DNA of 64,000 nucleotides from Nostoc sp. ATCC 53789 (GTDB lineage: Bacteria; Cyanobacteriota; Cyanobacteriia; Cyanobacteriales; Nostocaceae), in contig NZ_CP046703.1 in assembly GCF_009873495.1 (NCBI RefSeq), forward strand, positions 5,732,501 through 5,796,500. The letters are read 5' to 3'. Below the pieces are notes generated by a model. It did no database searches. It was not told the DNA's origin and worked only from the letters and a program-made list of their open reading frames with translations. Below are positions 55,783-64,000 of the stretch, one piece after another. A program made the translations under genes and the position numbers. Within the stretch, counting starts at the first letter, position 1; every line of letters starts with the position of its first letter.

Positions 55783-56324
55783 ACCTCGGTTGTATTGCTG
55801 CTAAGTTTTTCAATTTACAGAGAAGGCTATGGTATTTGGAAAACCCGATCAAATTGGGCTTTGATCGCAAAAAACCCGCCCACCAAATATTTAGAGTTTT
55901 TCTACAGCGATCGCACGCTGCACCATCCGCTAATCCCGAGGGGAGTGTGGGGAGTCAGATTTCTTCCCCATCCTCCCACACTCCCCACACCTCCCACACT
56001 CCCCACACCTCCCACACCTCCCACACCCCCCACACTCCTTCAACGTAATCAGGAGCCAGAATTTATAACTGAATTTTGGCTCCTGACTTCTGTTTGTTAA
56101 AAATAGAGCAGATTGCAAATTCCTAACCTACGCTGAAAACAGTAGTTATTGTTACACACGATCGCAAAAAACGCGGATAACATTAGAAAAATCTCACCCT
56201 AATACATAAGGTGAGGCAAATCTGTTTATCTGCCTGTCCAAAAATAGCTCACAAGGGTGAGAAGTAACTTGACAAAAGTCTGATATTATGCGTTAGTTGT
56301 TAGCTAAAAGCAAAGGAGTTTGCA
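55783..56324. other. Non-coding region with GTGTGGGAG-type repeat
   Basis: It holds the inverted copy of the 49625 element and a CAGGAGCCAGAATTTATAAC / TGAATTTTGGCTCCTGACTT inverted repeat (about 56050-56095). Upstream (55800-55920) the frame reads YREGYGIWKTRSNW, which could be a gene remnant, but no intact gene is supported. The promoter of the next gene lies at the end. Confidence 0.5.
55939..56038. repeat. Inverted copy of the GTGTGGGAG element
   Basis: GGGGAGTGTGGGGAGTCAGA, a TTCTTCCCCATCC link, then nine CCCACAC-containing units. It is the reverse complement of 49625-49733, including the shared link. Confidence 0.8.
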
Positions 56325-56588
56325 ATGCATCGACAAATGTGCTGGTTATCTAAGTCTGGTGGCGACGGCGAGAAAATCTTGTATTTGCAGACAGAACCCA
56401 ATCAGCCTTGGCGACCCTACACGGCTTTTGGACATTTCACAGTCCCAGATTATCAAATACCAGGTGGTTCTAAAGGTTGGGCAACTTATCAAAAACTTCT
56501 CAAAGCAGGTTGGACATTAGTACCTAGCGCACGCGCCAATGAGTTTGGCAGCAGTAGCTACGTAGAGTCAACAATCCAAAATCAATAG
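56325..56588 (+). CDS. Small protein, unknown function
   Basis: An 87-residue protein supported by a strong Shine-Dalgarno (AAAGGAG) 7-8 nt before the ATG. It is Trp- and Gly-rich (GWATYQKLLKAGWTLVPSARA) and short, with the character of a conserved cyanobacterial small protein. No known domain recognised. It is monocistronic, followed by the convergent ggt gene. Confidence 0.65.
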   Translation: MHRQMCWLSKSGGDGEKILYLQTEPNQPWRPYTAFGHFTVPDYQIPGGSKGWATYQKLLKAGWTLVPSARANEFGSSSYVESTIQNQ

Positions 56589-56664
56589 TCATTGGTCATT
56601 AGTCATTAGTCATTTGTTATTTGTTATTCTGTGCATCTCTGTGTCTCGCCAGTCCCTCACTCGC

Positions 56665-58509
56665 TCATAGACCTCTGGGGGAACCTTCACCGCGAGGATC
56701 TGCCGCGCCTTCTAGAGTTCCATCAGATGTAACCGCGATCGCGTTACCATTACCCCAAGGAGTAGTTTCCTTAATTTTATGCCCCCGACGGCGTAATTCT
56801 TGTAGAGTCAGAGCATCTAAACCCCAAGGTTCTACACGCAACTCATCTGGAAGCCATTGATGATGTATGCGTGGAACAGAAACAGCTGCGCCAACATTCA
56901 TGTTGTATTCCAGCACATTTAGGATGACTTGCAAAACCTGAGTGATGATAGTGCTACCACCAGGCGCACCTGCTGCCATCCGAAAATGACCATTTTCTGT
57001 GACAATTGTGGGAGTCATGCTGGATAAGGGAGTTTTTCGGGGTGCAATACTGTTGGCATCGTTACCAACTAAACCAAAGGCGTTAGGTACTCCTGGCGCA
57101 GCAGCAAAATCATCCATCTCATTGTTGAGGATAATTCCAGTTCCCGGTGTCACCACACCAGCACCAAAACTGAGGTTAATGGTGAAAGTTAGACTTACAG
57201 CGTTGCGTTCTTCATCCACAACCGTAAGATGACTGGTTTCAGTGGATTCATACCGCGTCGCGTGCAGTTTAAGAGACTGATGAGATAAAGGAATGGTATT
57301 TTCTCCTAAACTCCGATTATTAGCCTGACTAAAACGTTGTAGTGTCTTTCTATCTACTGGCTTGACCTTGGTCGAGGGTCTAGCCACTTGCATATTAATT
57401 TCTTGACGGCGTTCTTTGGCGTAAGCTGGACTGAGTAGTTCTTGTACAGGAACTTTGACAAAATCAGGATCGCCTAAATATTCTGAACGATCGGCGTAAG
57501 CAATTTTCATTGCCTCTACCATTAACTGAATAGCGTCAGGATGATGCCATCCCAAAGATTTTAAATCAGTGTCACCGATAATATTTAAAATCTGCAATAG
57601 GTGAACGCCTCCCGATGATGGGGGTGGCATTGAGCAAACTTTAGCTTTGCGGAAATTGCCACAAATAGGAGTCCGCCAGATTGGTTTGTAGGCTTTCAGG
57701 TCTTCTAAAGTAATTAAACCACCATTTTTTACCATATCAGAAGCGATCGCACGAGCAATACTTCCGGTGTAAAAACTTTGGGGATTTTCGGCAACTGCTG
57801 TTAAAGTGCGTGCCAAATCACGCTGCACCAGTTTCTCCCCTGGTTGATAAAATTCACCGTTGTGAGTGAAAATTTCCCGCATCCCTGGATTTTTGAGAAG
57901 TACTTGCTTGGCGGAGTTATTTGTTTGCAGATAACGCCAAGTTGCGGCATCGCCAAGAATAAAGCCATCTTTAGCGAGTGCGATCGCAGGTTTCACCACC
58001 TCTTGCCAAGAAAGTTTACCATAGCGACGATGTACTTCATAAAGTCCCGCCACCGTTCCTGGTGTCCCTACTGCTAAATAACCATTAATACTTGCATTGG
58101 GACGCACTTTTCCTTTTGCATCTAAATACATATTTCTTGTAGCTTTCAAGGGTGCGCGTTCCCGAAAATCTAAAGCTTTCATGTAGCCAGTTTTCTCAGA
58201 GTGCATCAGCAAAAATCCGCCGCCGCCGATGCCTGCGGAAAAAGGCTCAACTACAGAGATTGCAAAAGTTGTGGCTACAGCTGCATCTACTGCATTACCA
58301 CCTTTGCGTAACATTAAAATTCCCGCTTCACTTGCTAGAGGATGCGCTGAAACCACCATTCCCTTTTTGCTGCGTAGGGGTAAAGTTAAGGCGGCTGATG
58401 CAACTTGGCTATAAACAACGAGGGTGAAAGAAAAAATTGCGATGGCTACGCGCGCCGCAGGCATCGCAACTTGCTTGGGTTTAGCAACAGTAAGCATTTT
58501 TATTACCAT
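56665..58509 (-). CDS. ggt: Gamma-glutamyltransferase (exported)
   Basis: A 614-residue gamma-glutamyltranspeptidase. An N-terminal hydrophobic segment (AARVAIAIFSFTLVVYSQVASA, about 18-40) is a signal peptide. The N-terminal nucleophile Thr opens the small subunit in STETSHLTVVDEE (about 420); upstream is the large subunit with GGNAVDAAVATTFAISVVEP and GIGGGGF. The later SSMTPTIV and AAGAPGGSTIITQV motifs match the family. It hydrolyses glutathione and gamma-glutamyl amides in the periplasm. The last residues (GEGSPRGL) lie in repeat-like DNA. It is divergent from phytochelatin synthase across 386 bp. Confidence 0.94.
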   Translation of the reverse strand: MVIKMLTVAKPKQVAMPAARVAIAIFSFTLVVYSQVASAALTLPLRSKKGMVVSAHPLASEAGILMLRKGGNAVDAAVATTFAISVVEPFSAGIGGGGFLLMHSEKTGYMKALDFRERAPLKATRNMYLDAKGKVRPNASINGYLAVGTPGTVAGLYEVHRRYGKLSWQEVVKPAIALAKDGFILGDAATWRYLQTNNSAKQVLLKNPGMREIFTHNGEFYQPGEKLVQRDLARTLTAVAENPQSFYTGSIARAIASDMVKNGGLITLEDLKAYKPIWRTPICGNFRKAKVCSMPPPSSGGVHLLQILNIIGDTDLKSLGWHHPDAIQLMVEAMKIAYADRSEYLGDPDFVKVPVQELLSPAYAKERRQEINMQVARPSTKVKPVDRKTLQRFSQANNRSLGENTIPLSHQSLKLHATRYESTETSHLTVVDEERNAVSLTFTINLSFGAGVVTPGTGIILNNEMDDFAAAPGVPNAFGLVGNDANSIAPRKTPLSSMTPTIVTENGHFRMAAGAPGGSTIITQVLQVILNVLEYNMNVGAAVSVPRIHHQWLPDELRVEPWGLDALTLQELRRRGHKIKETTPWGNGNAIAVTSDGTLEGAADPRGEGSPRGL

Positions 58510-58895
58510 TTATCCTAAAATTTTATACTTGTTTAGGGACTTGCAAAAAATAGATTATCCCAAATTATTTGTATATTATTATGTAGGGGTGCAAGGTATT
58601 CATAGGTGTCAACTTAAGCCCCAGCGAATGGAATTCACGGCTACACAAGCATAGACGCTTTACAGCTTCCCACAGGGTAGTCCGCCTGCGCGGACTAAAA
58701 AAATTGAGTGTTTGAAACCCACGGAGGTGGGTAAAGCCTCTTGTAGATGCGGGTTTCTAACCGCCCATTTAACTTACGTGAACATGGAGCATCCCGCAGG
58801 GATGGGATATTTTTTTAACCGGAAGTCCCTTAGTATCTGAGTGTGAGATTATTAATATGATATGATTTAAAAATTTTACAGTACTTATAAATACT
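58510..58895. other. Intergenic region between ggt and phytochelatin synthase with palindrome
   Basis: 386 bp holding both promoters and a dispersed palindromic element (about 58604-58765; CCCACGGAGGTGGG, TAGTCCGCCTGCGCGGACTA) related to the one between cas4 and cas1. Confidence 0.6.
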
Positions 58896-59627
58896 ATGTT
58901 GCGAAAAATAAGTAAAACATTTTTCAAAGCTTTAACTATTGGATTATATATCTCTAGTGGAAGCGTTCTTTCTCAAACATTACCGCTTTCCTCTAACTTA
59001 ATAGGTTTTAATACACCTGAAGGTGAAAAATTATTATTTGAGAGTAAGTCGAATCAAGACTTCTTTTCACTGAGTATGCAATTCACCACTCAAATTAATC
59101 AGGCATATTGTGGTGTTGCTAGTATGGTTATGGTACTGAATGGGTTACAAATTCCAGCACCAGAAGCAGCACAGTACAAGCCATATAGGGTATTTACTCA
59201 AGAAAACTTTTTTAGTAATGATAATACCAAAAAAGTACTAACTCCTGAAGTTGTGTCTCGCCAAGGTATGACTTTAGACGAGTTAGGAAAATTACTATCC
59301 AGCTATGGCGTTAAAGTTAATGTTTACCACGCTACCGATACTAGTTTAGAGCAGTTCCGCAAACAAGCGGCAGAAAATTTAAAACAACCGCAAAATTTTA
59401 TTTTAATAAACTATTTACGCAAAGAAATAGGTCAAGAAAAAGGAGGACATATTTCCCCTGTAGCAGCATATAATGAGCAAACAGATAGATTTTTAATTCT
59501 GGATGTTTCTCGTTACAAGTATCCACCAGTGTGGGTAAAAACAACAGATTTATGGAAAGCAATGCTCACAAATGATCCAGCTTCTAAAAAGAGCCGTGGC
59601 TTTCTATTTGTAAGCAAAAATCTTTGA
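58896..59627 (+). CDS. Phytochelatin synthase-like (glutathione gamma-glutamylcysteinyltransferase)
   Basis: A 243-residue 'primitive' phytochelatin synthase, near the size of Nostoc Alr0975 (242). It is papain-like with triad Cys72 (NQAYCGVAS), His185 (GGHISPVAAYN) and Asp203 (ILDVSRYKYP). The N-terminus (about 1-27) is a signal peptide ending before TLPLSS. The short, C-terminal-domain-free form mainly hydrolyses glutathione to gamma-Glu-Cys and makes little phytochelatin (known from Alr0975). It sits opposite ggt, which acts on the same substrate and compartment. Confidence 0.93.
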   Translation: MLRKISKTFFKALTIGLYISSGSVLSQTLPLSSNLIGFNTPEGEKLLFESKSNQDFFSLSMQFTTQINQAYCGVASMVMVLNGLQIPAPEAAQYKPYRVFTQENFFSNDNTKKVLTPEVVSRQGMTLDELGKLLSSYGVKVNVYHATDTSLEQFRKQAAENLKQPQNFILINYLRKEIGQEKGGHISPVAAYNEQTDRFLILDVSRYKYPPVWVKTTDLWKAMLTNDPASKKSRGFLFVSKNL

Positions 59628-59741
59628 TATAATTTGTTCATTAGATTCAACCTCCATGTAATGCGATGTCTGGCGACAAGCTGCTTTTCTACGAGAGGCT
59701 ACACCAACGCATCTACGGCAATACTTACAATGCAAGCTAAT

Positions 59742-60371
59742 ATGAATACCGTAATTACACCAGAAAGAATCGAGTTACCACCTGGCGCGGTGTTGAAGCT
59801 TTTGGGAGATTGGCAAGACTATCAAGTATTGAGTCAGCAATTAGGCGATCGCTCTTCGCCTCGCATTAAATATAGACTTGGGGAAATTTTGCTAATGGCA
59901 CCGCTACCAGAACACGGAAGAGATGCGAGTTTGCTGGCAGATATTGCTAAGGTTTTGCTGGATCATTTAAACCGCATATACGAGTCATTTACGCCCATTA
60001 CCATGAGCTTGCCAGAAATTAGTGGTATTGAACCAGACTATTCCTTTTACATTGAAAATTGTAGAGCAGTAGTCGGGAAAAAAAGAATTGATTGGGAGTC
60101 AGATCCACCACCAGATTTAGCAATTGAAATAGACGTTACAAGCTACACCGATATTAATGATTACTTACCTTATCGAGTGCCAGAAGTTTGGATATTAAAG
60201 AATAATCGCCTATTAATTTATAGATTACAGACAGAAAGTTATGTGCTTACAGAAAGCAGCTACTTTCCTAACGTCAGAGAAATTGTGCAGCAATGTCTCC
60301 AAATGGCCAATGAGCAATCAACAAGTGAAGTCATTAGGTGGTTAAAGAACTTTTTGCATGGACAACAGTAG
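59742..60371 (+). CDS. Uma2 family endonuclease-like protein (DUF820)
   Basis: A 209-residue DUF820/Uma2 protein of the PDDEXK superfamily. Key signs are YRLGEILLMAPLPEHGRDASLL, GIEPDYSFYI and DLAIEIDVTS (Asp and E-x-D/K core). The frame is open further upstream to 59634, but that part lies in a dispersed repeat (CTACGAGAGGCTACACCAAC) and MNTVITPERIELPPG is the usual family start; the Met at 59730 is an alternative. Dozens of paralogues per genome are normal in Nostoc; function is unknown. Confidence 0.85.
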   Translation: MNTVITPERIELPPGAVLKLLGDWQDYQVLSQQLGDRSSPRIKYRLGEILLMAPLPEHGRDASLLADIAKVLLDHLNRIYESFTPITMSLPEISGIEPDYSFYIENCRAVVGKKRIDWESDPPPDLAIEIDVTSYTDINDYLPYRVPEVWILKNNRLLIYRLQTESYVLTESSYFPNVREIVQQCLQMANEQSTSEVIRWLKNFLHGQQ

Positions 60372-60405
60372 TGGAGCGGCAAGGCTAAAATGTTGCAAAA
60401 AAATT

Positions 60406-60480
60406 GTAGGTTGGGTGGAGGCTTTGCGTAACCCAACATTCTGATATATGTTGGGTTGCGCTCCGCTTCACCCAACCTAC
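60406..60480. repeat. Dispersed GTAGGTTGGGTG palindrome, copy 2
   Basis: Arms GTAGGTTGGGTG and CACCCAACCTAC, inner TAACCCAACA / TGTTGGGTTG. Copy 1 at 49518-49596. The stretch up to 60657 also holds TTACGAATTACGAATTACGA (about 60556-60577) and other dispersed elements, no gene. Confidence 0.8.
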
Positions 60481-60657
60481 GTCTTAGAGGATAAGGACTA
60501 AAGTCCTTACTACGAACAATTTAAACTTGACAAGTAGAGTGCGTTACACTGACCCTTAATTACGAATTACGAATTACGAACTTGTACTGAGCGTAGCCGT
60601 AAAGCCTGCGGCATAGCTACGCTTAGGGCGCAGCCTCTCCTAGAGAAGTATTACGAA

Positions 60658-61560
60658 TTATTTTAATCCCTTCGATTTGCGAAACTCCTGGACAACATCT
60701 TTAATATCACGTAATTCACCCTCAACTAAATAATTTAATTGTCGCATTTCATCTGCCGAAATCTTTCCAGCAAGTGAAGCGATCGCTGTTTTTAATTGGG
60801 GATATTTTTTTAATATTTCTTGCCGAACAATTGGCACAGTCTCGTAGGGTGGAAAATAATGTTTATCATCCTTTAACACAACTAAACCCAACCTAGAAAT
60901 CTGCCCATCAGTGGAGTTACCCGCTACCATATCTACTTGTTTTTGAATCAAAGCACGATATATCAAACCCAAGTCCATGATTTGAGGAGATTTGGCAAAA
61001 CGTAAATCGTAAGTTTTAGCTAATCCAGGGAAACCATCTTCTCGTTCTAAAAACTCGTAACCAAAACCACCGCGCCACTGAGGTGTATATTGAGTAGCTT
61101 CCGAGAGAGTTTGAATATTGTAGCGTTTAGCATCATCTCCCCGAACAATCATCGCAAAAGTATTTTCAAAACCCAAGCTTGGCATCACTTCCAAATTGAA
61201 TTGCTGGGAGTATGCTTGTTTTAATCTTTCATAAACTTCTTTAGGATCATTAACTGCTTTTTGCTTTAAGATTCCAGTAAAAGCTGTACCCGTGTACTCA
61301 ATATAAGCATCAATCTTGCCAGTAGTAATCGCGTTATGACAAACAAAAGAACCACCCAAACGGGGACGACGAGATACTTTTAAATTAGTTGTTGCTTCTA
61401 TTTGCTGTGCTAGAAGTTCACCTAAAATATCTTGCTCAGTAAAATCTTTGGAAGCAACAATAATATTGCCATCACTGCTACTCTTTACATTTGGTGTACA
61501 GCTAGTGATGACTAATAACAAAGCAAAAGTTAAAAAGCACGATACTAAAAATCTTTTCAT
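60658..61560 (-). CDS. Osmoprotectant (glycine betaine-type) ABC transporter substrate-binding protein
   Basis: A 300-residue lipoprotein: signal with lipobox (LLLVITSC, Cys 21), then an OpuAC-type binding domain (NIIVASKDFTEQDILGELLAQQ, then YIEYTGTAFTGIL, and VAGNSTDGQISRLGLVVL). It is the last gene of a three-gene operon; its ATG overlaps the permease stop (TAATG). It should bind betaine, choline or proline-type solutes in the periplasm. The cage residues cannot be assigned safely. Confidence 0.9.
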   Translation of the reverse strand: MKRFLVSCFLTFALLLVITSCTPNVKSSSDGNIIVASKDFTEQDILGELLAQQIEATTNLKVSRRPRLGGSFVCHNAITTGKIDAYIEYTGTAFTGILKQKAVNDPKEVYERLKQAYSQQFNLEVMPSLGFENTFAMIVRGDDAKRYNIQTLSEATQYTPQWRGGFGYEFLEREDGFPGLAKTYDLRFAKSPQIMDLGLIYRALIQKQVDMVAGNSTDGQISRLGLVVLKDDKHYFPPYETVPIVRQEILKKYPQLKTAIASLAGKISADEMRQLNYLVEGELRDIKDVVQEFRKSKGLK

Positions 61561-62192
61561 TAACTTTTAATTTTTAATTTATTCTCCAACCAGCCAATTG
61601 CAAAGTCAGCCAATAATGCAATTACCGCCGCCGGAACTGCACCAGCTAAAATTAACTGATCGTTCACTACTGATATGCCGCGAAAAATAAAGACTCCCAA
61701 GCCACCAGCCCCGATCGCAGCTGCAATGGTTGCAATGCCTATAGCAATTACCGTTGCGACTCGCACACCTGCTAAAATGACCCCCATTGCCAAGGGAATC
61801 TCAACTTGCAATAACAATTGTCTATCCGTCATTCCCATACCTCTCCCAGCCTCTCGAATCGCTGGATCTACACCAGTAATCCCTGTGTAGGTGTTACGAA
61901 TTATCGGCAGCAAAGAATATACAGTCAGAGCAACAATTGCTGGTACAGCCCCAATTCCGCCAATTATAGGAACAGGAATGAGTAAACCAAAGAGAGCCAA
62001 ACTAGGAATAGTTTGAAGAATATTCGCTATGCCGAGAATTGGTTGGCGGAGATAAGTTTTACGTGTAATTAAAATACCTAATGGAATGCCTATAAGTATG
62101 GCAATTCCAATAGCGATGCCTACTAAAAATAAGTGTTCAAGAGTATGCTGAAGAATTTCTGGGGCATACTTAACAAGAAAGAAATTTTTCAT
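61560..62192 (-). CDS. Osmoprotectant ABC transporter permease
   Basis: A 210-residue BPD-type permease from the Met at 62192 (MKNFFLVKYAPEIL). A longer frame begins at 62219, but the 62192 ATG overlaps the ATPase stop as ATGA, the usual sign of coupling. Five or six membrane helices and the EAA-type loop (EAGRGMGMTDRQLLLQVEIPLAMGVI) are clear. Only one permease gene is present, so it would work as a homodimer. Confidence 0.9.
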   Translation of the reverse strand: MKNFFLVKYAPEILQHTLEHLFLVGIAIGIAILIGIPLGILITRKTYLRQPILGIANILQTIPSLALFGLLIPVPIIGGIGAVPAIVALTVYSLLPIIRNTYTGITGVDPAIREAGRGMGMTDRQLLLQVEIPLAMGVILAGVRVATVIAIGIATIAAAIGAGGLGVFIFRGISVVNDQLILAGAVPAAVIALLADFAIGWLENKLKIKS

Positions 62193-62947
62193 AAATTGTC
62201 TTGGAAGGAACGCAGACATTTAAGAAAGGCTAGGCTTTCTGGGTGTTGCGATCGCATAAATTCATCTGTTGTCCCCAATACTACCAATTCTCCGCCATAC
62301 ATTAAACCAATTCTCGATGCCAAAACCAAGGCTTCTTGAATATCGTGTGTGACAAACACAACAGTTTTTCCTAACTCTTGCTGCAAACGCCGAAACTCTT
62401 GTTGCAGTTCTAACCGCGTAATCGGATCGAGTGCGCCAAAGGGTTCATCCATCAACAATACAGGTGGATCTGCTGCTAAAGCCCTGGCTACCCCGACTCT
62501 TTGTCTTTGTCCTCCCGAAAGTTCGTGCGGGTAACGCCCTGCAAATTGCGCTGGTTCTAAACCCACTAATTGCAACAACTCATAAACCCGCGTTTTTATT
62601 TGTTTCGATTGCCAACCTTCCAAAGCTGGGACTAAACCCACATTGCGTTCAACTGTAAAATGGGGAAATAAACCAATTTCTTGAATGACGTAACCAATTT
62701 TTCGCCGCAGTTTAATTTCATCCCATTGAGTTGTGGGAATACCATCAAATAAAACTTCGCCTTGTGTAGGTGTGAATAGGCGATTAATTAACTTCATTGT
62801 GGTGGTTTTGCCGCTACCACTGCGCCCAAGTAATACTAGTGCTTCTCCTTGGCGGATGTTGAAGTTGAGATTTGACACCAAGGGGCGATGATTGCGGCTA
62901 AAGGTGACATCGCGGAATTCAACGGCGGTTTGGTTATTTTGCGGCAT
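62189..62947 (-). CDS. Osmoprotectant ABC transporter ATP-binding protein
   Basis: A 252-residue ABC ATPase: Walker A LLGRSGSGKTTTMKL, signature ELSGGQRQRVGVARAL, Walker B VLLMDEPFGALDP and switch His in VFVTHDIQEAL. It lacks the C-terminal CBS pair that senses ionic strength in OpuA-type ATPases. First gene of the operon, overlapping the permease by 4 bp (ATGA). Confidence 0.93.
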   Translation of the reverse strand: MPQNNQTAVEFRDVTFSRNHRPLVSNLNFNIRQGEALVLLGRSGSGKTTTMKLINRLFTPTQGEVLFDGIPTTQWDEIKLRRKIGYVIQEIGLFPHFTVERNVGLVPALEGWQSKQIKTRVYELLQLVGLEPAQFAGRYPHELSGGQRQRVGVARALAADPPVLLMDEPFGALDPITRLELQQEFRRLQQELGKTVVFVTHDIQEALVLASRIGLMYGGELVVLGTTDEFMRSQHPESLAFLKCLRSFQDNL

Positions 62948-63052
62948 TAGTAGCTTTTAGTGGACGCTAGCCTGTTATTGACTATATGTATTATGTGCTG
63001 ATTTTGCTAGCGTGCTAACGTCCAATTTGTCAAACAACAGATTTAAGCCCCT

Positions 63053-63448
63053 TTATGCAGTTTTAGCATTTTCATCTGATGCTTGCTCTGCAACATTTTT
63101 CAAGCGGCTCGACCTGATTTTGCGAATGCGATCGCTATTGCGAACACCACCCGCCATCTCATATTCGCGGCTGTCTTTGCCGTACTTGATTGCAACCACC
63201 ATCAGCATCTTCTCAGAAAGCTGACTCAAGTTTTTTTCCATCTCTTCAATTTCAGTTTTAGAAGAGTCAACCACAGACAGAGCAGTATTATAAACATCAA
63301 GTTTGTTACGTAACTGCTCAATTGACTCAATCAGTTTTTCCAGATTATAATTTTCGTCAAATTTGATGCTTGGAACAATCGATTTCAGTCCGGCGGATCT
63401 TAACTGAGCTTTTTCTAAAATGCGGGATGTACGTTTTTGACGAGACAT
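63053..63448 (-). CDS. Basic coiled-coil protein, unknown function
   Basis: A 131-residue protein with a strong Shine-Dalgarno (AAAGGAG, 7 nt before the ATG). Basic start (MSRQKRTSRILEKAQ), a central coiled coil (about 35-85; heptad-like LEKLIESIEQLRNKL and EIEEMEKNLSQLSEKM), then VVAIKYGKDSREYEMAGGVRNSDRIRK. The latter motif (YGxDSxxYEMAGGxRxSDRK) recurs in small cyanobacterial proteins of unknown role. Neighbours give no hint. Confidence 0.75.
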   Translation of the reverse strand: MSRQKRTSRILEKAQLRSAGLKSIVPSIKFDENYNLEKLIESIEQLRNKLDVYNTALSVVDSSKTEIEEMEKNLSQLSEKMLMVVAIKYGKDSREYEMAGGVRNSDRIRKIRSSRLKNVAEQASDENAKTA

Positions 63449-63594
63449 AAAATTACTCCTTTAAGATGCTGCTAAAGCTAGCTTGGCTTAATTAAACTGC
63501 GTTTCGGTTCAGCAGAACTCGCAGTTTTTGCTTATAAAATTTTCAGGTTATATCAGTAATTTTTCGGTATCTAATTAATATAAAAAGGTAAAAT

Positions 63595-63993
63595 TTAAAC
63601 CACTCCCAACACGAGGAACACCGCTCCCGGCACGAGGAAGACCACTCCCAGCACGAGGAAGACCACTCCCAACACGAGGAAGACTGCTCCCAGCACGAGG
63701 AAGACCGCTCCCAGCACGAGGAAGACCACTCCCAGCACGAGGAAGACCACTTCCGGCACAAGGAAGACCGCTCCCGGCACGAGGAAGACCGCTCCCAGCA
63801 CGAGGAAGACCGCTCCCAGCATGAGGAAGACCGCTCCCAGCACGAGGAAGACCGCTCCCAACACGAGGAACACCGCTTCAGTTTGTTGGAGAGTACGTAC
63901 ATGCAAAGCAAAGCGTCTAATGGATGCCTCAAAAATTTGCTTAACTGTCTTAACTGTCCTTGCGTCTTTAATGGCGAGTCCTAGATAATACAA
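63595..63993 (-). CDS. Possible repeat protein with hydrophobic 7-residue units
   Basis: A frame of 132 residues: an ordinary-looking start (MYYLGLAIKDARTVKTVKQI, then ASIRRFALHVRTLQQTE) followed by 13 units of A/V-VFLVLG/PG up to the stop. Because 21 bp is a multiple of three, each frame is periodic, so openness is weak evidence of coding. The start lies close to the window end (63993). It could be a short gene extended by a minisatellite. Confidence 0.3.
   Translation of the reverse strand: MYYLGLAIKDARTVKTVKQIFEASIRRFALHVRTLQQTEAVFLVLGAVFLVLGAVFLMLGAVFLVLGAVFLVPGAVFLVPEVVFLVLGVVFLVLGAVFLVLGAVFLVLGVVFLVLGVVFLVPGAVFLVLGVV
63600..63875. repeat. 21-bp minisatellite, 13 copies
   Basis: The unit CTCCCAGCACGAGGAAGACCG is repeated 13 times with few substitutions. 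The minus strand reads it in one frame as AVFLVLG repeats and in another as SSCWERS repeats. Confidence 0.9.
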
Positions 63994-64000
63994 GCACGGT

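Noticed and set aside
55776..56100. Two overlapping plus-strand ORFs ending in SHTPHTSHTP or TPPTLPTPP repeats
   Set aside because: The second half is the CCCACAC satellite; the first half (IYREGYGIWKTRSNW) could be a remnant but has no support as an intact gene.
63543..63932. Minus-strand ORF rich in SSCWERS repeats
   Set aside because: Alternative frame of the 21-bp minisatellite; the frame with a normal N-terminus (63595-63993) is a better candidate.

Overview
The window looks like a chromosomal segment of a filamentous heterocyst-type cyanobacterium (Nostoc/Anabaena-like). Reasons: the HIP1 octamer GCGATCGC is scattered through most genes, the DNA is AT-rich, there are many Nostoc-style dispersed palindromes, very large multi-domain hybrid sensor kinases, a class I Mg/Co-chelatase large subunit, a PEP-CTERM protein, a 'primitive' phytochelatin synthase like that of Nostoc PCC 7120, and a type I-D CRISPR-Cas locus, a subtype common in cyanobacteria. 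I saw no rRNA or tRNA gene.

Layout. 1-6.2 kb: two convergent sensor kinases (the first truncated by the window edge). 6.4-22 kb: a complete type I-D CRISPR-Cas locus: WYL regulator (divergent), cas3', [832-bp gap with a CRISPR-like mini-array, a small winged-helix-like ORF, DUF433 and DUF1016/PDDEXK genes], cas10d, csc2 (cas7), csc1 (cas5), an unknown gene on the opposite strand, a 2OG-Fe(II) oxygenase, cas6, cas4, cas1, cas2, and an array of ten 37-bp repeats whose ninth repeat is split by a MITE-like element. 22-28.7 kb: a 2206-residue hybrid kinase with a tandem ladder of 276-bp (92-residue) HAMP repeats. 29-30 kb: toxin-antitoxin remnants (PIN protein, HicB with a HicA gene reduced to 14 codons). 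30-33.8 kb: BchH/ChlH/CobN-type chelatase subunit carrying three in-frame dispersed repeats. 34.6-40.5 kb: amidase, short-chain dehydrogenase, KefB-type antiporter, PEP-CTERM protein. 40.6-46.2 kb: Ser/Thr kinase-AAA-GAF-histidine kinase fusion. 46.8-53.7 kb: sulfite-oxidase-like protein, haem-oxygenase-like protein, CHAT-TPR protein, lipoprotein. 53.7-56.6 kb: repeat-rich, gene-poor, with an aldo/keto-reductase relic and a DUF1802 gene. 56.7-60.4 kb: gamma-glutamyltransferase divergent from phytochelatin synthase, then a Uma2-family gene. 60.6-63 kb: a translationally coupled osmoprotectant ABC transporter operon. 63-64 kb: a coiled-coil protein and a 13-copy 21-bp minisatellite.

How it works together. 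Cas10d (HD nuclease) and Cas3' (helicase) form the split effector nuclease of type I-D, Csc2/Csc1/Cas6 (and probably an internally translated Cas11d) the crRNA complex, and Cas4/Cas1/Cas2 the adaptation module. The most unusual element is a relic or regulatory mini-array (two stem-loop-intact pseudo-repeats around a 36-nt spacer) directly after cas3', in antisense orientation, with a diverged copy of the repeat-spacer junction some 170 bp upstream of the inserted DUF433-DUF1016 pair. This resembles in layout, without proof, the CRISPR-regulated toxin-antitoxin arrangement.
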